64,000 bases of DNA from Chrysomallon squamiferum (lineage: Eukaryota > Mollusca > Gastropoda > Neomphalida > Peltospiridae), in assembly GCA_012295275.1 (NCBI GenBank), contig CM022671.1:21335322-21399321 (forward strand). The letters run 5' to 3'. Shown in pieces: positions 12,839 to 22,490 of this stretch. A model generated the notes under the pieces. The model did not search any database. It saw only the letters and a program-made list of their open reading frames with translations, and had not been told where the DNA came from. Position numbers and translations under genes: made by a program. Positions within the stretch are counted from its first letter, which is position 1, and each line of letters begins with the position of its first letter.

Positions 12839-13967
12839 GTAATAGTAATAATAATAACCCATGTACCTCGTGAGCTTTTTGATACAAGAGATCAACAGTT
12901 GTTTTTTCATCTATAAGATTTCTCAGTTTTGTATATTTCTTTGGACTGGCAGCCGACAGTCTCCGATCTGACAGCCGTCTGCCAGCCGAGTTACTCTTTT
13001 TGAAGTCGACGGCAGTTTTCTTCGATTCGTCCTCGGACAGTCGACCGTTCATGTTGTTATCGTTGCCGGACAAGCTATTTTTTCTGCTTCCGTGTGACGC
13101 TGGTTCGCCGACTTCGTTTTTAAATCTGACGTCTCCCTTCAACACGACCGTAATTTCGTCGTTTTCCTGAAATATTTCGATGCTCTTTCGACTGGGACTT
13201 TGGTGGTTCATGGCGACGTTTTCGGAGATCAACACTTTTTTGTTTGGCCCGTTTTTCAGAATCTTCGGACTGGTCAGCACGATCTTGGGCGATCCCAGCG
13301 ACCCGTTGTCCAGTACGGTTTCGTTCATGGCCGTTGACCTCGGTCTGATGGCCTCTCCGTTCAGCGTACACTGATTTTCAGCCGTTTGAGTAATGGCGTC
13401 CTTCTGGTGCGTGTCGATGTCTATACAGTCGTTGCAGTTATTCGACTGGTTTTCTTTCTTTCTCTTCGAGTCTGTTTTCCCGGCGTTGCTGTTCGATCCT
13501 TCCTCGCTGAGGCAGAAATTCTTCAAGCTTCTAGCAGGTGAACTGAGCGGCGAAGAGTTTCCGGAAATCGTTCTGCGAATGCGTCCAACAATAGAATTGT
13601 CCACCGGCTTGGTCACGCGTATCGTCCTTGGAATCCCGTTCTCCTGGAAAGTCGTTTCCAGGTGAGTCGTGCAGTCGTCCGGTCCCCGTAGAAGCAGAAC
13701 CACCGGCGAATCGGTCGGAACGGCTTTCAAAATCTCCACGGCGTTGTCGTAGCTCATCTCGCTAACGTCGATGTCGTTGATACGTAAGATGATGTCCCCA
13801 ACCTGGACCAGTCCACTTTCTTCGGCGATGCCTCCCGATACGAGCTCGGCAACGACTATGCTAGGCTTGATAGTTCGCTGTTTGACCAGAAAGCCGAGTC
13901 CAAAGCCTTTTCGTTTGATGAGTTTAACGCGAATTGTTTTTGCGCTGGTTTCTATGTTTCCTGGCAT
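129..13967 (-). CDS. NOS: Neuronal-type nitric oxide synthase, 5' half (14 coding exons, continues past left edge)
   Basis: NOS makes nitric oxide and citrulline from L-arginine, O2 and NADPH, controlled by Ca2+/calmodulin. Minus-strand coding exons in order: 13967-12867, 12146-12004, 11566-11404, 10729-10638, 9234-9093, 7317-7178, 6638-6464, 5061-4960, 4070-3876, 3456-3359, 3012-2867, 1819-1715, 616-567, 266-129. All junctions are GT-AG and phases match at every join, giving about 930 codons. Order of parts: PDZ and beta-finger, disordered basic linker, zinc CxxxxC, heme [17 protein letters not shown] with the arginine-binding Glu, BH4/dimer [10 protein letters not shown], calmodulin-binding linker, FMN loop YATETGKS, autoinhibitory insert. 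The FAD/NADPH half is outside the window. The start ATG has an in-frame TGA nine bases upstream, so it is secure. Exon 3012-2867 contains a one-base frameshift. Family assignment is very firm; whether the gene is intact is not. Confidence 0.95.
567..616 (-). CDS. NOS: NOS microexon: FMN domain, [11 protein letters not shown]
   Basis: Only 50 nt, encoding [16 protein letters not shown] and two bases of an Asn codon. It fits between PENGE and the autoinhibitory insert, where other NOS have a similar F..L.EM segment. Its acceptor tract is the trinucleotide repeat itself: on the sense strand the (ATT)n run (619-642) leads straight into the TATAG acceptor. Confidence 0.85.
1063..1628 (+). mobile_element. 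Tigger/pogo-type DNA transposon deletion derivative in a NOS intron
   Basis: Terminal inverted repeats begin CAGTATACCCTC on the left and, read inward from the right, CAGTATTCCCTCG. TA dinucleotides flank both ends (1061-1062, 1629-1630). Near the ends are several TTCGCGG/CCGCGAA units, as in Tigger-like families. Internally, 1232-1282 encodes [17 protein letters not shown], resembling the catalytic-domain region of a Tigger transposase. At 566 bp it is far too short to be autonomous. Confidence 0.75.
1232..1282 (+). pseudogene. Transposase fragment (Tigger/pogo DDE region)
   Basis: Reads [17 protein letters not shown] in the plus frame and then loses similarity. Related transposases continue into a D-E-T-G catalytic motif, which is absent here, so it is a relic. 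The assignment rests on this short match plus the flanking TIRs. Confidence 0.6.
1715..1819 (-). CDS. NOS: NOS exon: FMN domain, [13 protein letters not shown]
   Basis: 105 nt, 35 codons, phase 0 at both ends. It encodes [20 protein letters not shown] and [15 protein letters not shown], the FMN isoalloxazine loop motif shared with flavodoxins and P450 reductase. Its frame agrees with the downstream frame of the preceding, frameshifted exon. Confidence 0.94.
2867..3012 (-). pseudogene. NOS: NOS exon: calmodulin-binding end and FMN loop, with an apparent one-base insertion
   Basis: The first part reads [18 protein letters not shown] (calmodulin-binding), then [15 protein letters not shown], the FMN phosphate-binding loop. 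In the same frame the next codons are AGG ACT ACC TTG TGA, with the stop at 2895-2897. One base further on, the other frame gives [11 protein letters not shown], which is conserved NOS sequence and joins the next exon in phase 0. The exon is 146 nt where 145 is needed. As written, the protein stops after about 822 residues. The options are assembly or sequencing error, a null allele, or recoding (+1 shift at UUG UGA). Only this exon is affected; every other exon is open. Confidence 0.9.
3359..3456 (-). CDS. NOS: NOS exon: end of oxygenase domain and start of calmodulin-binding linker
   Basis: 98 nt encoding [32 protein letters not shown] and a split Arg. The basic, amphipathic [11 protein letters not shown] begins the calmodulin-binding segment. 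That segment is completed in the next exon, so an intron divides it. Confidence 0.92.
3876..4070 (-). CDS. NOS: NOS exon: pterin/dimer-interface segment
   Basis: 195 nt, 65 codons, phase 0 at both ends. It contains [38 protein letters not shown] and VFHQEML. The PADWVW tryptophans pack on tetrahydrobiopterin and the dimer interface in known NOS structures. Confidence 0.95.
4960..5061 (-). CDS. NOS: NOS exon: oxygenase domain, [16 protein letters not shown] region
   Basis: 102 nt, 34 codons, phase 0 at both ends. It encodes [20 protein letters not shown] and [14 protein letters not shown], a conserved helix-strand unit of the oxygenase domain. Donor CAG|GTTTGT. Confidence 0.93.
5318..5660. 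repeat. Compound GA/ACAG/TA microsatellite
   Basis: Blocks of (GA)n, (ACAG)n, (TA)n and (ACAT)n, with an uninterrupted (GA)n of about 84 bp at 5550-5634. It lies in the NOS intron between exons 6638-6464 and 5061-4960. Long open frames here are repeat artefacts. Confidence 0.95.
6255..6450. repeat. GA-rich and (ACAG)n tract next to a NOS donor
   Basis: Imperfect GA repeat with (ACAG)n at about 6290-6315. On the sense strand this is a CT-rich run starting about 15 bases after the donor at 6463. Confidence 0.9.
6464..6638 (-). CDS. NOS: NOS exon: arginine-binding glutamate
   Basis: 175 nt encoding [20 protein letters not shown] and [20 protein letters not shown]. The Glu in GWYMGTE (about residue 636) is the conserved residue that binds the arginine guanidinium. 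The donor is followed within about 15 bases by a long CT-rich tract on the sense strand (6255-6447). Confidence 0.94.
7178..7317 (-). CDS. NOS: NOS exon: oxygenase domain, [14 protein letters not shown] region
   Basis: 140 nt encoding [20 protein letters not shown] and [16 protein letters not shown], with the last Lys codon split. Its acceptor (AACTCCTCAG) sits just downstream, in the gene's sense, of an (ATT)n/(ACT)n microsatellite at 7338-7445. Confidence 0.93.
7338..7660. repeat. (AAT)n/(AGT)n, (CTAT)n, (TATG)n, (TA)n, (CA)n cluster
   Basis: Adjacent trinucleotide, tetranucleotide and dinucleotide arrays in a NOS intron. The trinucleotide part ends about 20 bases from the acceptor of exon 7317-7178. 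Confidence 0.93.
9093..9234 (-). CDS. NOS: NOS exon: oxygenase domain, ITIFPQR region
   Basis: 142 nt encoding [40 protein letters not shown] and CEFTE. These are near-invariant NOS segments lining the substrate and pterin pocket. The first base completes an Arg codon from the previous exon; the exon ends in phase 0. Confidence 0.94.
9540..10005. repeat. Degenerate (TAG)n/(TTG)n cryptic repeat
   Basis: About 450 bp of imperfect TAG/TAC and TTG triplets in a NOS intron, giving spurious poly-Leu, poly-Thr or poly-Tyr frames on the minus strand. A short related (AGT)n array lies at 11075-11170 in the next upstream intron. Confidence 0.9.
10638..10729 (-). CDS. NOS: NOS exon: oxygenase domain
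   Basis: 92 nt encoding [20 protein letters not shown] and then a lysine/asparagine-rich end ([11 protein letters not shown], last codon split). It matches the conserved stretch right after the heme cysteine exon in animal NOS. Splice sites are canonical. Confidence 0.92.
11404..11566 (-). CDS. NOS: NOS exon: heme-thiolate cysteine
   Basis: It encodes residues about 415-469. The motif [13 protein letters not shown] contains the proximal heme-ligating Cys (about residue 459). The preceding segment [12 protein letters not shown] matches the family. Phase 2 in, phase 0 out, 163 nt. Confidence 0.94.
12004..12146 (-). CDS. NOS: NOS exon: zinc-tetrathiolate start of oxygenase domain
   Basis: It encodes residues about 368-415, beginning [14 protein letters not shown]. 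The two Cys in CTPERC match the CxxxxC that holds the structural zinc at the NOS dimer interface. It ends DQYYQSIK plus a split Arg codon. Acceptor ATTACAG and donor AG|GTAGAC are canonical. Confidence 0.93.
12718..12858. repeat. (AAT)n/(AAC)n array next to the PDZ-exon donor
   Basis: About 140 bp of AAT with AAC and CAT interruptions. It starts about 8 bases inside the intron after the donor at 12866, so on the transcript it is a U-rich (AUU)n run beside the 5' splice site. Confidence 0.95.
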
Positions 13968-14106
13968 CTTGGATCACGGAGGTGTTTTTTTTATCACAAA
14001 CTCTATAGGTTACGTTATATTTCTCAGTTTTGCTCAACGCGATCTTTTGAAAACTGTAGATGGCTGCGAAAACCTAATGTGTTGCCATGACTGTTCTTAA
14101 ATTCAT
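12867..14106 (-). CDS. NOS: NOS exon with 5'UTR end, PDZ domain and beta-finger
   Basis: The coding part is 13967-12867 (residues 1-367). Residues about 12-98 form a PDZ domain with the carboxylate-binding loop GFGLGFLV. It is followed by the nNOS-specific beta-finger [18 protein letters not shown]. Residues about 125-350 are a Ser/Lys/Asn-rich low-complexity linker with several RxxS sites, such as [15 protein letters not shown]. The donor is CACGAG|GTACAT. Upstream, 13968-14106 is 5'UTR entered through a strong acceptor (TTCTTATTTTGCAG), so at least one noncoding exon lies further right. In vertebrate nNOS the PDZ/beta-finger anchors the enzyme to PSD-95 and syntrophin; the same role here is inference. 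Confidence 0.93.
14074..14106 (-). other. Upstream ORF in the NOS 5'UTR
   Basis: The 5'UTR part of the exon starts directly after the acceptor with ATG and encodes the ten-residue peptide MNLRTVMATH, then TAG. A second ATG lies in the same frame. It ends 106 bases before the NOS start codon and could damp NOS translation. That effect is inferred, and the call depends on the predicted acceptor at 14107-14108 being used. Confidence 0.45.
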
Positions 14107-14213
14107 CTGCAAAATAAGAATGCTCTGAGATATTAGTTTATAACATGGTAATATCGCCTAGTTATTAAAGATTAATTTGTATCTATCTTGTTTTACCTCT
14201 TTGTGTTGTTGTC

Positions 14214-14382
14214 ATGGATAACGCATTATGCTTATTGCTATGGTAATTATATATGCCAAGAAAATATAAATAACTGATGTAATATGCATACATGTACGTG
14301 TATATAAATAGGTAAGTAGATAGGGAGGTATGGATGTTTGTATATATAATTACTATACCAATAAGCATAATGCGTTATCCAT
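14214..14382. mobile_element. Small palindromic MITE
   Basis: 169 bp. The left arm (14214-14254) and the reverse complement of the right arm (14342-14382) agree over about 41 bases with two differences, both starting ATGGATAACGCATTATGCTT. About 87 bp separate the arms. No clear target duplication or coding sequence. It lies about 108 bp upstream (sense) of the NOS 5'UTR acceptor, so it is intronic if a distal first exon exists. Confidence 0.75.
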
Positions 14383-14727
14383 TGTATATTAGATGAATGA
14401 ATAACAAATAGCATGTCTTTATCCTGTTACAGGAGGTTCCTGTATATATATATATATATATATATAAATAGTATATATATACACACACACACATGTTTGT
14501 ATTATATGTGTAATAAAATTTAGCGTATATCAGTCTTTGTTAATGATAACTGTGGTATGTGACGTGATGTCATTTAAATTATCATTATCACATATAACGT
14601 GTCTCAAACAGTCACGGTTCATTTCACTGACTGGAAATTAATATTATACGTAAGCACTGGGCTGAGATTATTGTTTCCTCGGATAAAATTTAATTTTTAA
14701 TCAATATAAACGAGGTTAAAGAAAACT

Positions 14728-14763
<36 letters not shown>

Positions 14764-15534
14764 CCTGGGTTGTGACAGTTGATAAAACAAAAAGAGGTAT
14801 AATTATTTTTTCAATTTTCTCATTTTTTCTTATAAATACTAACATTTAACAGAGATAGACAGACAAATACAGAGAGACAAAAAAAAAATAGTAAGTGAAA
14901 ACAATACACAACAATAAGCCCTACCTTTCCTAAACTCGTCGTTCTAAAACATATTTCCGAAGTATCCCCATCTAACGTCAGACAAAGACCAAGACACGTA
15001 TATTTATACAGTTACAGAATTATGGTCTTTCTTCATCAACGGACTCCCATTGTGTTAAAATTAGTCAAGAGCTCAGTATAAATAAATACGAAACAATCGT
15101 TTATTGCAAGTTCAAACATTTAATTTAACAACTTGTGTTATCGTTCCCATGTCGTTATTTCAGTTTACAAAGAACATCGGTCACTGGGAACAAAACTGGA
15201 CTTGTACAGGGAGAATGTTAGTCGTCCACCTTATTGTGTTTAGCTGAATGGAATTGTGAATAGTTTGTAGTCTGCTATACTAAATGAACGAAGTGATCAA
15301 TACAACTTTGTCTTTACAAGGATACGGTTTGGGTCTTAACTGCGATCATTAATTATAAGTTTGCCACTTGGAATGGACAAGTATTTGATGATTATCGTTT
15401 TCTGATCGTCCTTCATTCATTTGTAAGATTTAAAAAATAGTTTCTGTAAATAAAATGATATTTTTTTAGTTTTTAGTTTTTAGTTCTAGGATAATGATGG
15501 AACAATTGTTGTAAGGTTTTTACTAAATGTATGA

Positions 15535-15825
15535 GCAACAACAGCAGTAGTAGAGATAGAAGTAGTAATAGTCGTAGTTGTAGCAGCAGCAGTGATAGTC
15601 TTAGTAATAGTAGGAACAGTAGCAATAAAAATAGTAATAGTAGCAGTAGTAGTAGCAGTAATAGTAGTAATAGCAGTAATAGTACTAGTTGAAGTGGTAG
15701 TGGCAGCAGAAGTAGTTTAAGTGGTAGTTGTAACATCAGTAGTAGTAGTGGTGGTTGTTGTAGCAATAGTAGTAGTAGTAGTGGTAGCTGTTGTAGCAGC
15801 AGTAGTAGTAATAGTAGCAGGAATG
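15535..15825. repeat. Degenerate (TAG)n cryptic repeat
   Basis: About 290 bp of TAG/CAG/TAA triplets, purely low complexity; the Leu-rich and Val-rich open frames over it are artefacts. Confidence 0.9.
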
Positions 15826-16734
15826 GGAATAAGGAGTGTATTTGCGAGATTAGTAAGTGTATTTTGTTTTAAGATTATAATAAAAAATACTTTCTTTTCT
15901 ATTTTTCTCTGTTTTTTTTTTCTTCTTAATAAAGTTCTAATTTACAAATTTTGTTAATGCTTTATAAAACTTATTCTTTTGTTTCTGTTTTCTTATTTTC
16001 TAAAAAGATAACTTCAAACGTTACCGTTTTATTCTTATTTTATTTTATTTTTTTCTGTTGAAATATATCGATTATCGATTATCGGTTACGCTCAGTCGCT
16101 TACGATACTCTTTTCATAAGCGTTTGTATTCAGTTGATGTTTAAATAAAACCTGTGTAAGATCTTTCCATTCTTTGTTCTTTCAACACGCTGCCATTTAG
16201 TGCAGACACTCCCGCCAGAAATCGATAATCGTTTCTGTATCGGATCATATATGGTGGAGTCGTGTTTCTCATTTGAAAGAAATTGAGTGAAAAATGAATT
16301 AAAAGGTTGGAAGGGAATGAAAATGGACCCATTAGCAGTTGTACAATTACAAATGATCAACATACATATTCGCGTAAGTGTATACGTACACTCATACATG
16401 AATACATATAAACATACACATATATATATATATATATATATACAGTTACATAACAAGATACACATATACATATATCCATGCATACATATATACATACATA
16501 TTCACATATATACATATGCATACAAAAAGGCACACATATATGCATACATACATACATACATAATACAAAAACTGGTATTTATGAAAAAACTGAACATGAA
16601 CATATAATCATATGCTACGTACAAGCAGACACACATGTTCGCACACCGATATTATGAGTGAGTACGCATAAACGTATTATAAATGTGTTACCAGGAATTT
16701 AGATCAGACTAAAATAAACTTTACAATAATTAAA

Positions 16735-16794
16735 AAACAACGACAACATTATTATTATTAAAATTATCAGAATGATCATCATCTCATCATCATA

Positions 16795-16836
<42 letters not shown>

Positions 16837-16885
16837 GTTATTATTATTATCAATATTATTATTATTATTATTATTAATATTACCA

Positions 16886-16934
<49 letters not shown>

Positions 16935-16952
16935 TACTACTACTACTACTAC

Positions 16953-16987
<35 letters not shown>

Positions 16988-16990
16988 TTT
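16735..16990. repeat. (TTA)n followed by self-complementary (CTA)n(GTA)n
   Basis: TTA repeats with small interruptions end in a run of ACT units at about 16931-16954, followed at once by AGT units to about 16987. The two halves are reverse complements, so they can form a perfect cruciform or hairpin. Confidence 0.93.
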
Positions 16991-17700
16991 TAAAAATATT
17001 ATGTCGGGTTGGTTAGCTATATAAACATCCACGTAACCATACTCAGCCAGTGCATGCAATGATTTCAAGAAAATGTCATCATCTTAAAACCTCAGCTTTC
17101 GATTCTTTTCGGCATGAACAATTTATAGGTGTGTCGTGAAAACGCCCATTATTCTCGGGCGTCATTCTGAACGGCTGCTCTTAACGTCTCATTAATTTAT
17201 TACCACAATTGATCTTCGTTTTGCACGTGCGCATCCGGTCGCTTTTAGAAAGACACAAGCTGCGTGATAGCTGAGCATTGACTTGCGACTTTTCGCTGAA
17301 AATTACCTTCGTAGCGAAAAGAGGCTCAAAACGTTTATTTTAAACTGTTAGACTCTGTTGTTTCTCAAAGCCTGTTAAGTGTTTGGATGTGGATTGCGAG
17401 AGACAATAGAAGTTTTGATAAGATCAGGAAATTTGTGATGTTGTGAAGATATTGTTACCATTATTTTGATGACAAATTAAAATATTTCTGTTGCTGTTTT
17501 TCATTTGGTACTTATGTGTGTGTTTGTTTGTATGTACGTATTTGTGTATGCTGATATGTATGTATTTTAGGATTTTTATTATTCTCTGCCTTATGTACGT
17601 CTGATTAAACTCTGCATATAAACGCACTGGCGCAGGAGGACAATAACCGAGGGTAATCATGTATGTATGCATGTAGATACGTATGTAAAATATATCTGTT

Positions 17701-17738
<38 letters not shown>

Positions 17739-18569
17739 ATATGTGTATGTGCGCGCGCGGGTGTATGAGTGAATTTAGTGTCATTAGACACACAATATTC
17801 GGAAATGCACTGGCGCAGGAGGATAAAGTCCAGTCATGACGTGACAAACGTCAGATGCCGCTGTAAAACTTGTATTACATACAATTTACTGCGTGAAAAA
17901 AAATTAACAAAACATTGTTTTTGATATTTATCTTAGTTTTGAAAAATATTGATTCAACTTTTACCGCAACCTTCTACTTTGAATTTTGCTTTTATCCATT
18001 ATTATTTATTTTTATTTTAGAACAAGCCACAGGTTATTGATGGAATGGTGTTTAGTTGGGGATTTGGGGTTTTTTTTCTTTAAATACACTAACTTACTAT
18101 CACTTAATAACCATCAAAACGTTTACGTCTAATAAATATCAGTATATGCAATGTATATATCAACATCAGTAGAGGGAGATTGCTGTTGATGGTGTTTTCT
18201 CCTCTAATCAACGTTTTTTTTTTCACTCGTTTGTTTCATTCTATCTTTATTTATTTTACTCATTATTATTATTAATTATTATTAATGTTTTTATTTTATT
18301 TATTTTTTTTTTTTATTTTTTTTTTTTTTTTTTTTATTGGGTTCCATTTTCAGAAAAGGTTAACCACAACATTAGTAAATTCCGACAAATTAAACAAATT
18401 TTTTTCTCTCTGTCAGTGATTGCCAGCTGTCATCTCAGACCCTCACTAGTCCATTTCCCATTCTAACCAGTTCTCCACTGTTGGTTTACCAACGCATTAG
18501 AGTGGTTTCTCTATTCTTTGAGAATGTGCGTATAAAAGGTATATGGCTACTAATGGCAATAAAAAAAAA

Positions 18570-18571
<2 letters not shown>

Positions 18572-18660
<89 letters not shown>
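18572..18660. repeat. (CT)n microsatellite, about 44 units
   Basis: Uninterrupted CT dinucleotides, preceded by an A10 run. Confidence 0.97.
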
Positions 18661-18662
<2 letters not shown>

Positions 18663-18988
18663 ATATTCAGTCGTCAAACACTATATAAATAAAAAATGAT
18701 AAAGACTGCTTTTAAAACAAAAGATATTTTCTGGCTGCAATCGTTTGGACATTATTTGTCGGATGACGTGTTCAAGTATCGACAGTCGATGACTGATCTG
18801 TCTACAAAACAGCCGAGTTAATCGCACGAATCCTTTCATCCATTGTCTACCAGAGAATCAAGCAAGTTTTCTTTTTTAAACCATCATTTCCAGATAATAA
18901 AGAAAATATTTTCTCTAAGTAAGTAATGCGTACATATAAATTTACTCTCTTTTTCAAATAGTATTTATGTGTGAGTTTGTGTATATGT

Positions 18989-19038
<50 letters not shown>

Positions 19039-19699
19039 ACAGACGGATTGGCTGATAGAGATACAGATATACAGACACATAAAAATATATGTGTGTGTGT
19101 AATAGTCAAATTTTTGTAAACGGACATTCTTTTATTACATTTATAAAATTTTAATAATATTATTTATATTTTACTATTATTTTATTTAGATTATTTTACT
19201 ATTATACAGTTTTTGTTTTCTCTCTTGGGGCTGTGTATTTTGTTTATTGGTTTATAGCGGATGTTATTTTTTTGTTTGTTTGTTTCGGTGTTATTGGAGA
19301 TTTTGAGTTCGTTTGATTTTTAAAAAAAAAATTCAAAATTTGTTTTTCTTGTTGTTTTGTATCATTTTTTATCTTATATTTATCATTATTTCTTTCTTCA
19401 AGTATCTTAAGAAAAACATATTTTTTTTTTTTAAAGTATCAAACTTGTTTTAATTGATTTTCTAGTTTTCACAAGAACATATGTTCAAGTATAAACATTA
19501 ACTCTTGGGCACTTAGCTAAATGATAAGGGTTTTCTAAAGAGATAGTTCTATAAAGTAATCATACGGTCGGAATGAGTACAGTTTATTTAATTACAAGTA
19601 TAAAATGCTTTAAGTATTATGCACCATGTGTGTGTATGTATCAATCTGTGTGTGTGTGTTAATGTTTTATTCGTGTCTTCTCAGTATACATTTTTTTCC

Positions 19700-19750
<51 letters not shown>

Positions 19751-20879
19751 TAATACTACTACTACTACTTCTACTAGTATTTTAAAAAATTATTATAAAA
19801 ATTATCTTCATCATTACTGTATTTTTCCTGTATGTATACTGAAAAGTACTAGTTCAATATCAGTCGACCTTAAATGGTAAGACGCAATAACCACGATGTC
19901 ACCACTGCTGTTGTCGTTCACCTCTCAGGAGAAATCCAAATAAAATAGAATAATTTGATGAAATGCATAATAACATCGAATTTAAAAAAAAAAATAATAA
20001 AATAAAAAAAAAACGAACAAACGGATTAAAAAATAAATATTAAAAAAAATTAAAAAATAAATATGAAAAAAAAAAAATATGGCAATAACGAACAAACCAA
20101 AGAAACAAAAATAATAAGAAGAAAAAAAAAAAAAAAAAAAAAAAGTAAATGATAAAAATCATTACCCCCAAAAAAATCTATTACTATTAACATGTACATA
20201 AAAATAATTTCCGCAGATAGGATGTGAACTCGCCGCGGTTTCGCGTCAAAGACGGAATTAACCCGAATTAGCCTCAGTTTGTGTGTTAACAATGAGAAGA
20301 GCGAGATGAAGACGACGGTTGTGACAAATCGTGATAGATGAACTGCAGCTAGTGTAATAAAACTATCATTAAACAATCTTTTCTTTTTTTACCCTTGTCT
20401 CCCAGTCAGAAACACGCCGTAACTCTGGTATCGAAGCTTGTACAGTAATAGTAATAAGAACAATAACAGTATTGTGATGGTGAGTCTTCGTTTAAAGATA
20501 CATTATCGTTAAAGATGCCGTGGCTTTGAGATTCTTGCTGAACAAAGCAGGCTCTAGTAAAACACAAGTGTGTGTCTAGGTCGCCCTGTCCAGGGCTTGT
20601 CTATAGCTGTACAAACCTCGAACTCAGAGTTGGGTTCAGAAGATGTGTTCCAGGTTAGGCTAAGTTAAACATTTCTTACACAGACGCATGCAAAATCATC
20701 TATCCCGGTCAGGTTTTGAGGATAGGGATTGTTTTATCCAAGACAATGATAGGGTTAGCATTCTCAGTGAATAACTGTGCATGTTATTATTTACATATTC
20801 GTTCAGTTCATTAAGTCAGTTTATAAAATCAAATGCTGCTTGAAAACTGGTGAACTATAATTTTTACATGCAAATATAT

Positions 20880-21021
<142 letters not shown>

Positions 21022-21848
21022 GCTACGTAATAATGAAACATTACTTTCCTACAGTCAGACATAAAGCTAAAACCTTTGAACTTCAGTCGCATAATAAATT
21101 CAAATTAACCTCAGATTTGAAAAGTAATTTCTAGAAGAACCGAATCAAACGCTTCATCGATAATTTAGACAAAACGACTCCTCTGAATGAATCACGTAGT
21201 CAGACAATTCGCACGTAGGATACTGTGTGCAAATGAATTAGAAAATGAACATTTTTGGACAACACAAAAACCCACGTTCATCAACCACAAAGATAGACAG
21301 TCACGTCTTTCGCGCAAAAGCCCAAATTAGAGCCAGTACCAATCCGCTCACCTCCAATCAGAATCAATTTAGTCAGTTCCGAAATCAGCTCGCAAAGTTG
21401 TTAGAAAGTAGACTGAGCCAGTCCAATTGGACACATTTTAGAAACAGTTAATGAATGTTAAGAATTTTTTAGTGTCGCTTGAATTATTAGACGTATAAAT
21501 GTAACAAGTTAATTAATATTTTTAAAGCATTTTGTAGACATAAGTTTCATGCATTGATACTTGTACTTTTCATCTCGACATCAAAAGTTAGTACGTAAGA
21601 TGATTTTATGGCTCTTTGAAGTTTTTGTTTCATGTTTTTTTTTCTTCTTGCTATTTTATACTTTATTTTAATTTATATTATTTAAATAATTAATAAAATT
21701 CGTTTGCTGATAATCAAGAGTTTGGTTAGAAAGAAATTTTGTGCTTGTAGTAAAGTCCTAAGCAACCATATCCAGTACATCGAATAAGCAATGAAGAATA
21801 CCTCAATAATTAATAGCTAAAAAAAGACGTATATTTTTATTACATTTT

Positions 21849-21880
<32 letters not shown>

Positions 21881-22070
21881 CACTTTATTTTAAAGTAAAC
21901 TGGATGCTATTCTTTGTTGTTTGGACATATCCCTTTATCGTTCCTAGAAATTATTAAATGATTTCTTTGAAAAATCAATGCACCTCCGCATCGAATACAA
22001 TTCAACAAATATTCATTTTATTTCGTTTAAACTTGACGAAAAAAATTCATTGAAATTATTTTTTACTTAC

Positions 22071-22160
22071 CACTCGCTCGAAATGAGAAAACGATTAACA
22101 AGAACACCGGTGACATCATTTTCTCTCTCTCTCACGCCCACGCAGACTTGAGACAGTTCT
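22071..22160 (-). promoter_or_regulatory. Candidate alternative first exon or promoter of NOS
   Basis: On the minus strand a perfect GTAAGT donor follows position 22071. The stretch before it reads ATG ATG TCA CCG... encoding MMSPVFLLIVFSFRAS. Upstream, the sequence contains GCGTGGGCG (reverse complement at 22135-22143), a perfect EGR-type site. If spliced to the NOS acceptor at 14106, the frame closes at TGA before the NOS start, so it would act as 5'UTR with an upstream ORF. It could equally be the first exon of an unseen gene or chance. Confidence 0.25.
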
Positions 22161-22328
22161 GCATTGTGACAGAACTTTACAACAGATGGCTGATCCAGTG
22201 CATACCAATTCTCTAAAACTTCGTTATGAGGAGAATCCCCATACGCCGGTTAATAAGAACTGATGACATAACAATGAAATGCGTCATGTGTTTGGAAAGT
22301 GAGCGAAAAAAAGTTTGTATGTGCAAAT

Positions 22329-22329
<1 letters not shown>

Positions 22330-22385
<56 letters not shown>

Positions 22386-22407
22386 TGTTAAGAGTGTAAG
22401 AGAGTAG

Positions 22408-22487
<80 letters not shown>
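22330..22487. repeat. (GT)n plus (AG)n compound microsatellite
   Basis: About 54 bp of GT (22330-22384), then about 78 bp of AG (22409-22487), separated by a short unique stretch. Confidence 0.96.

Positions 22488-22490
<3 letters not shown>

Noticed and set aside
12708-12866. Extension of the NOS PDZ exon frame into a poly-Leu tail
   Set aside because: Homology stops at KAHE with a GT donor at 12866, and the next exon begins in phase; the tail is the intronic microsatellite.
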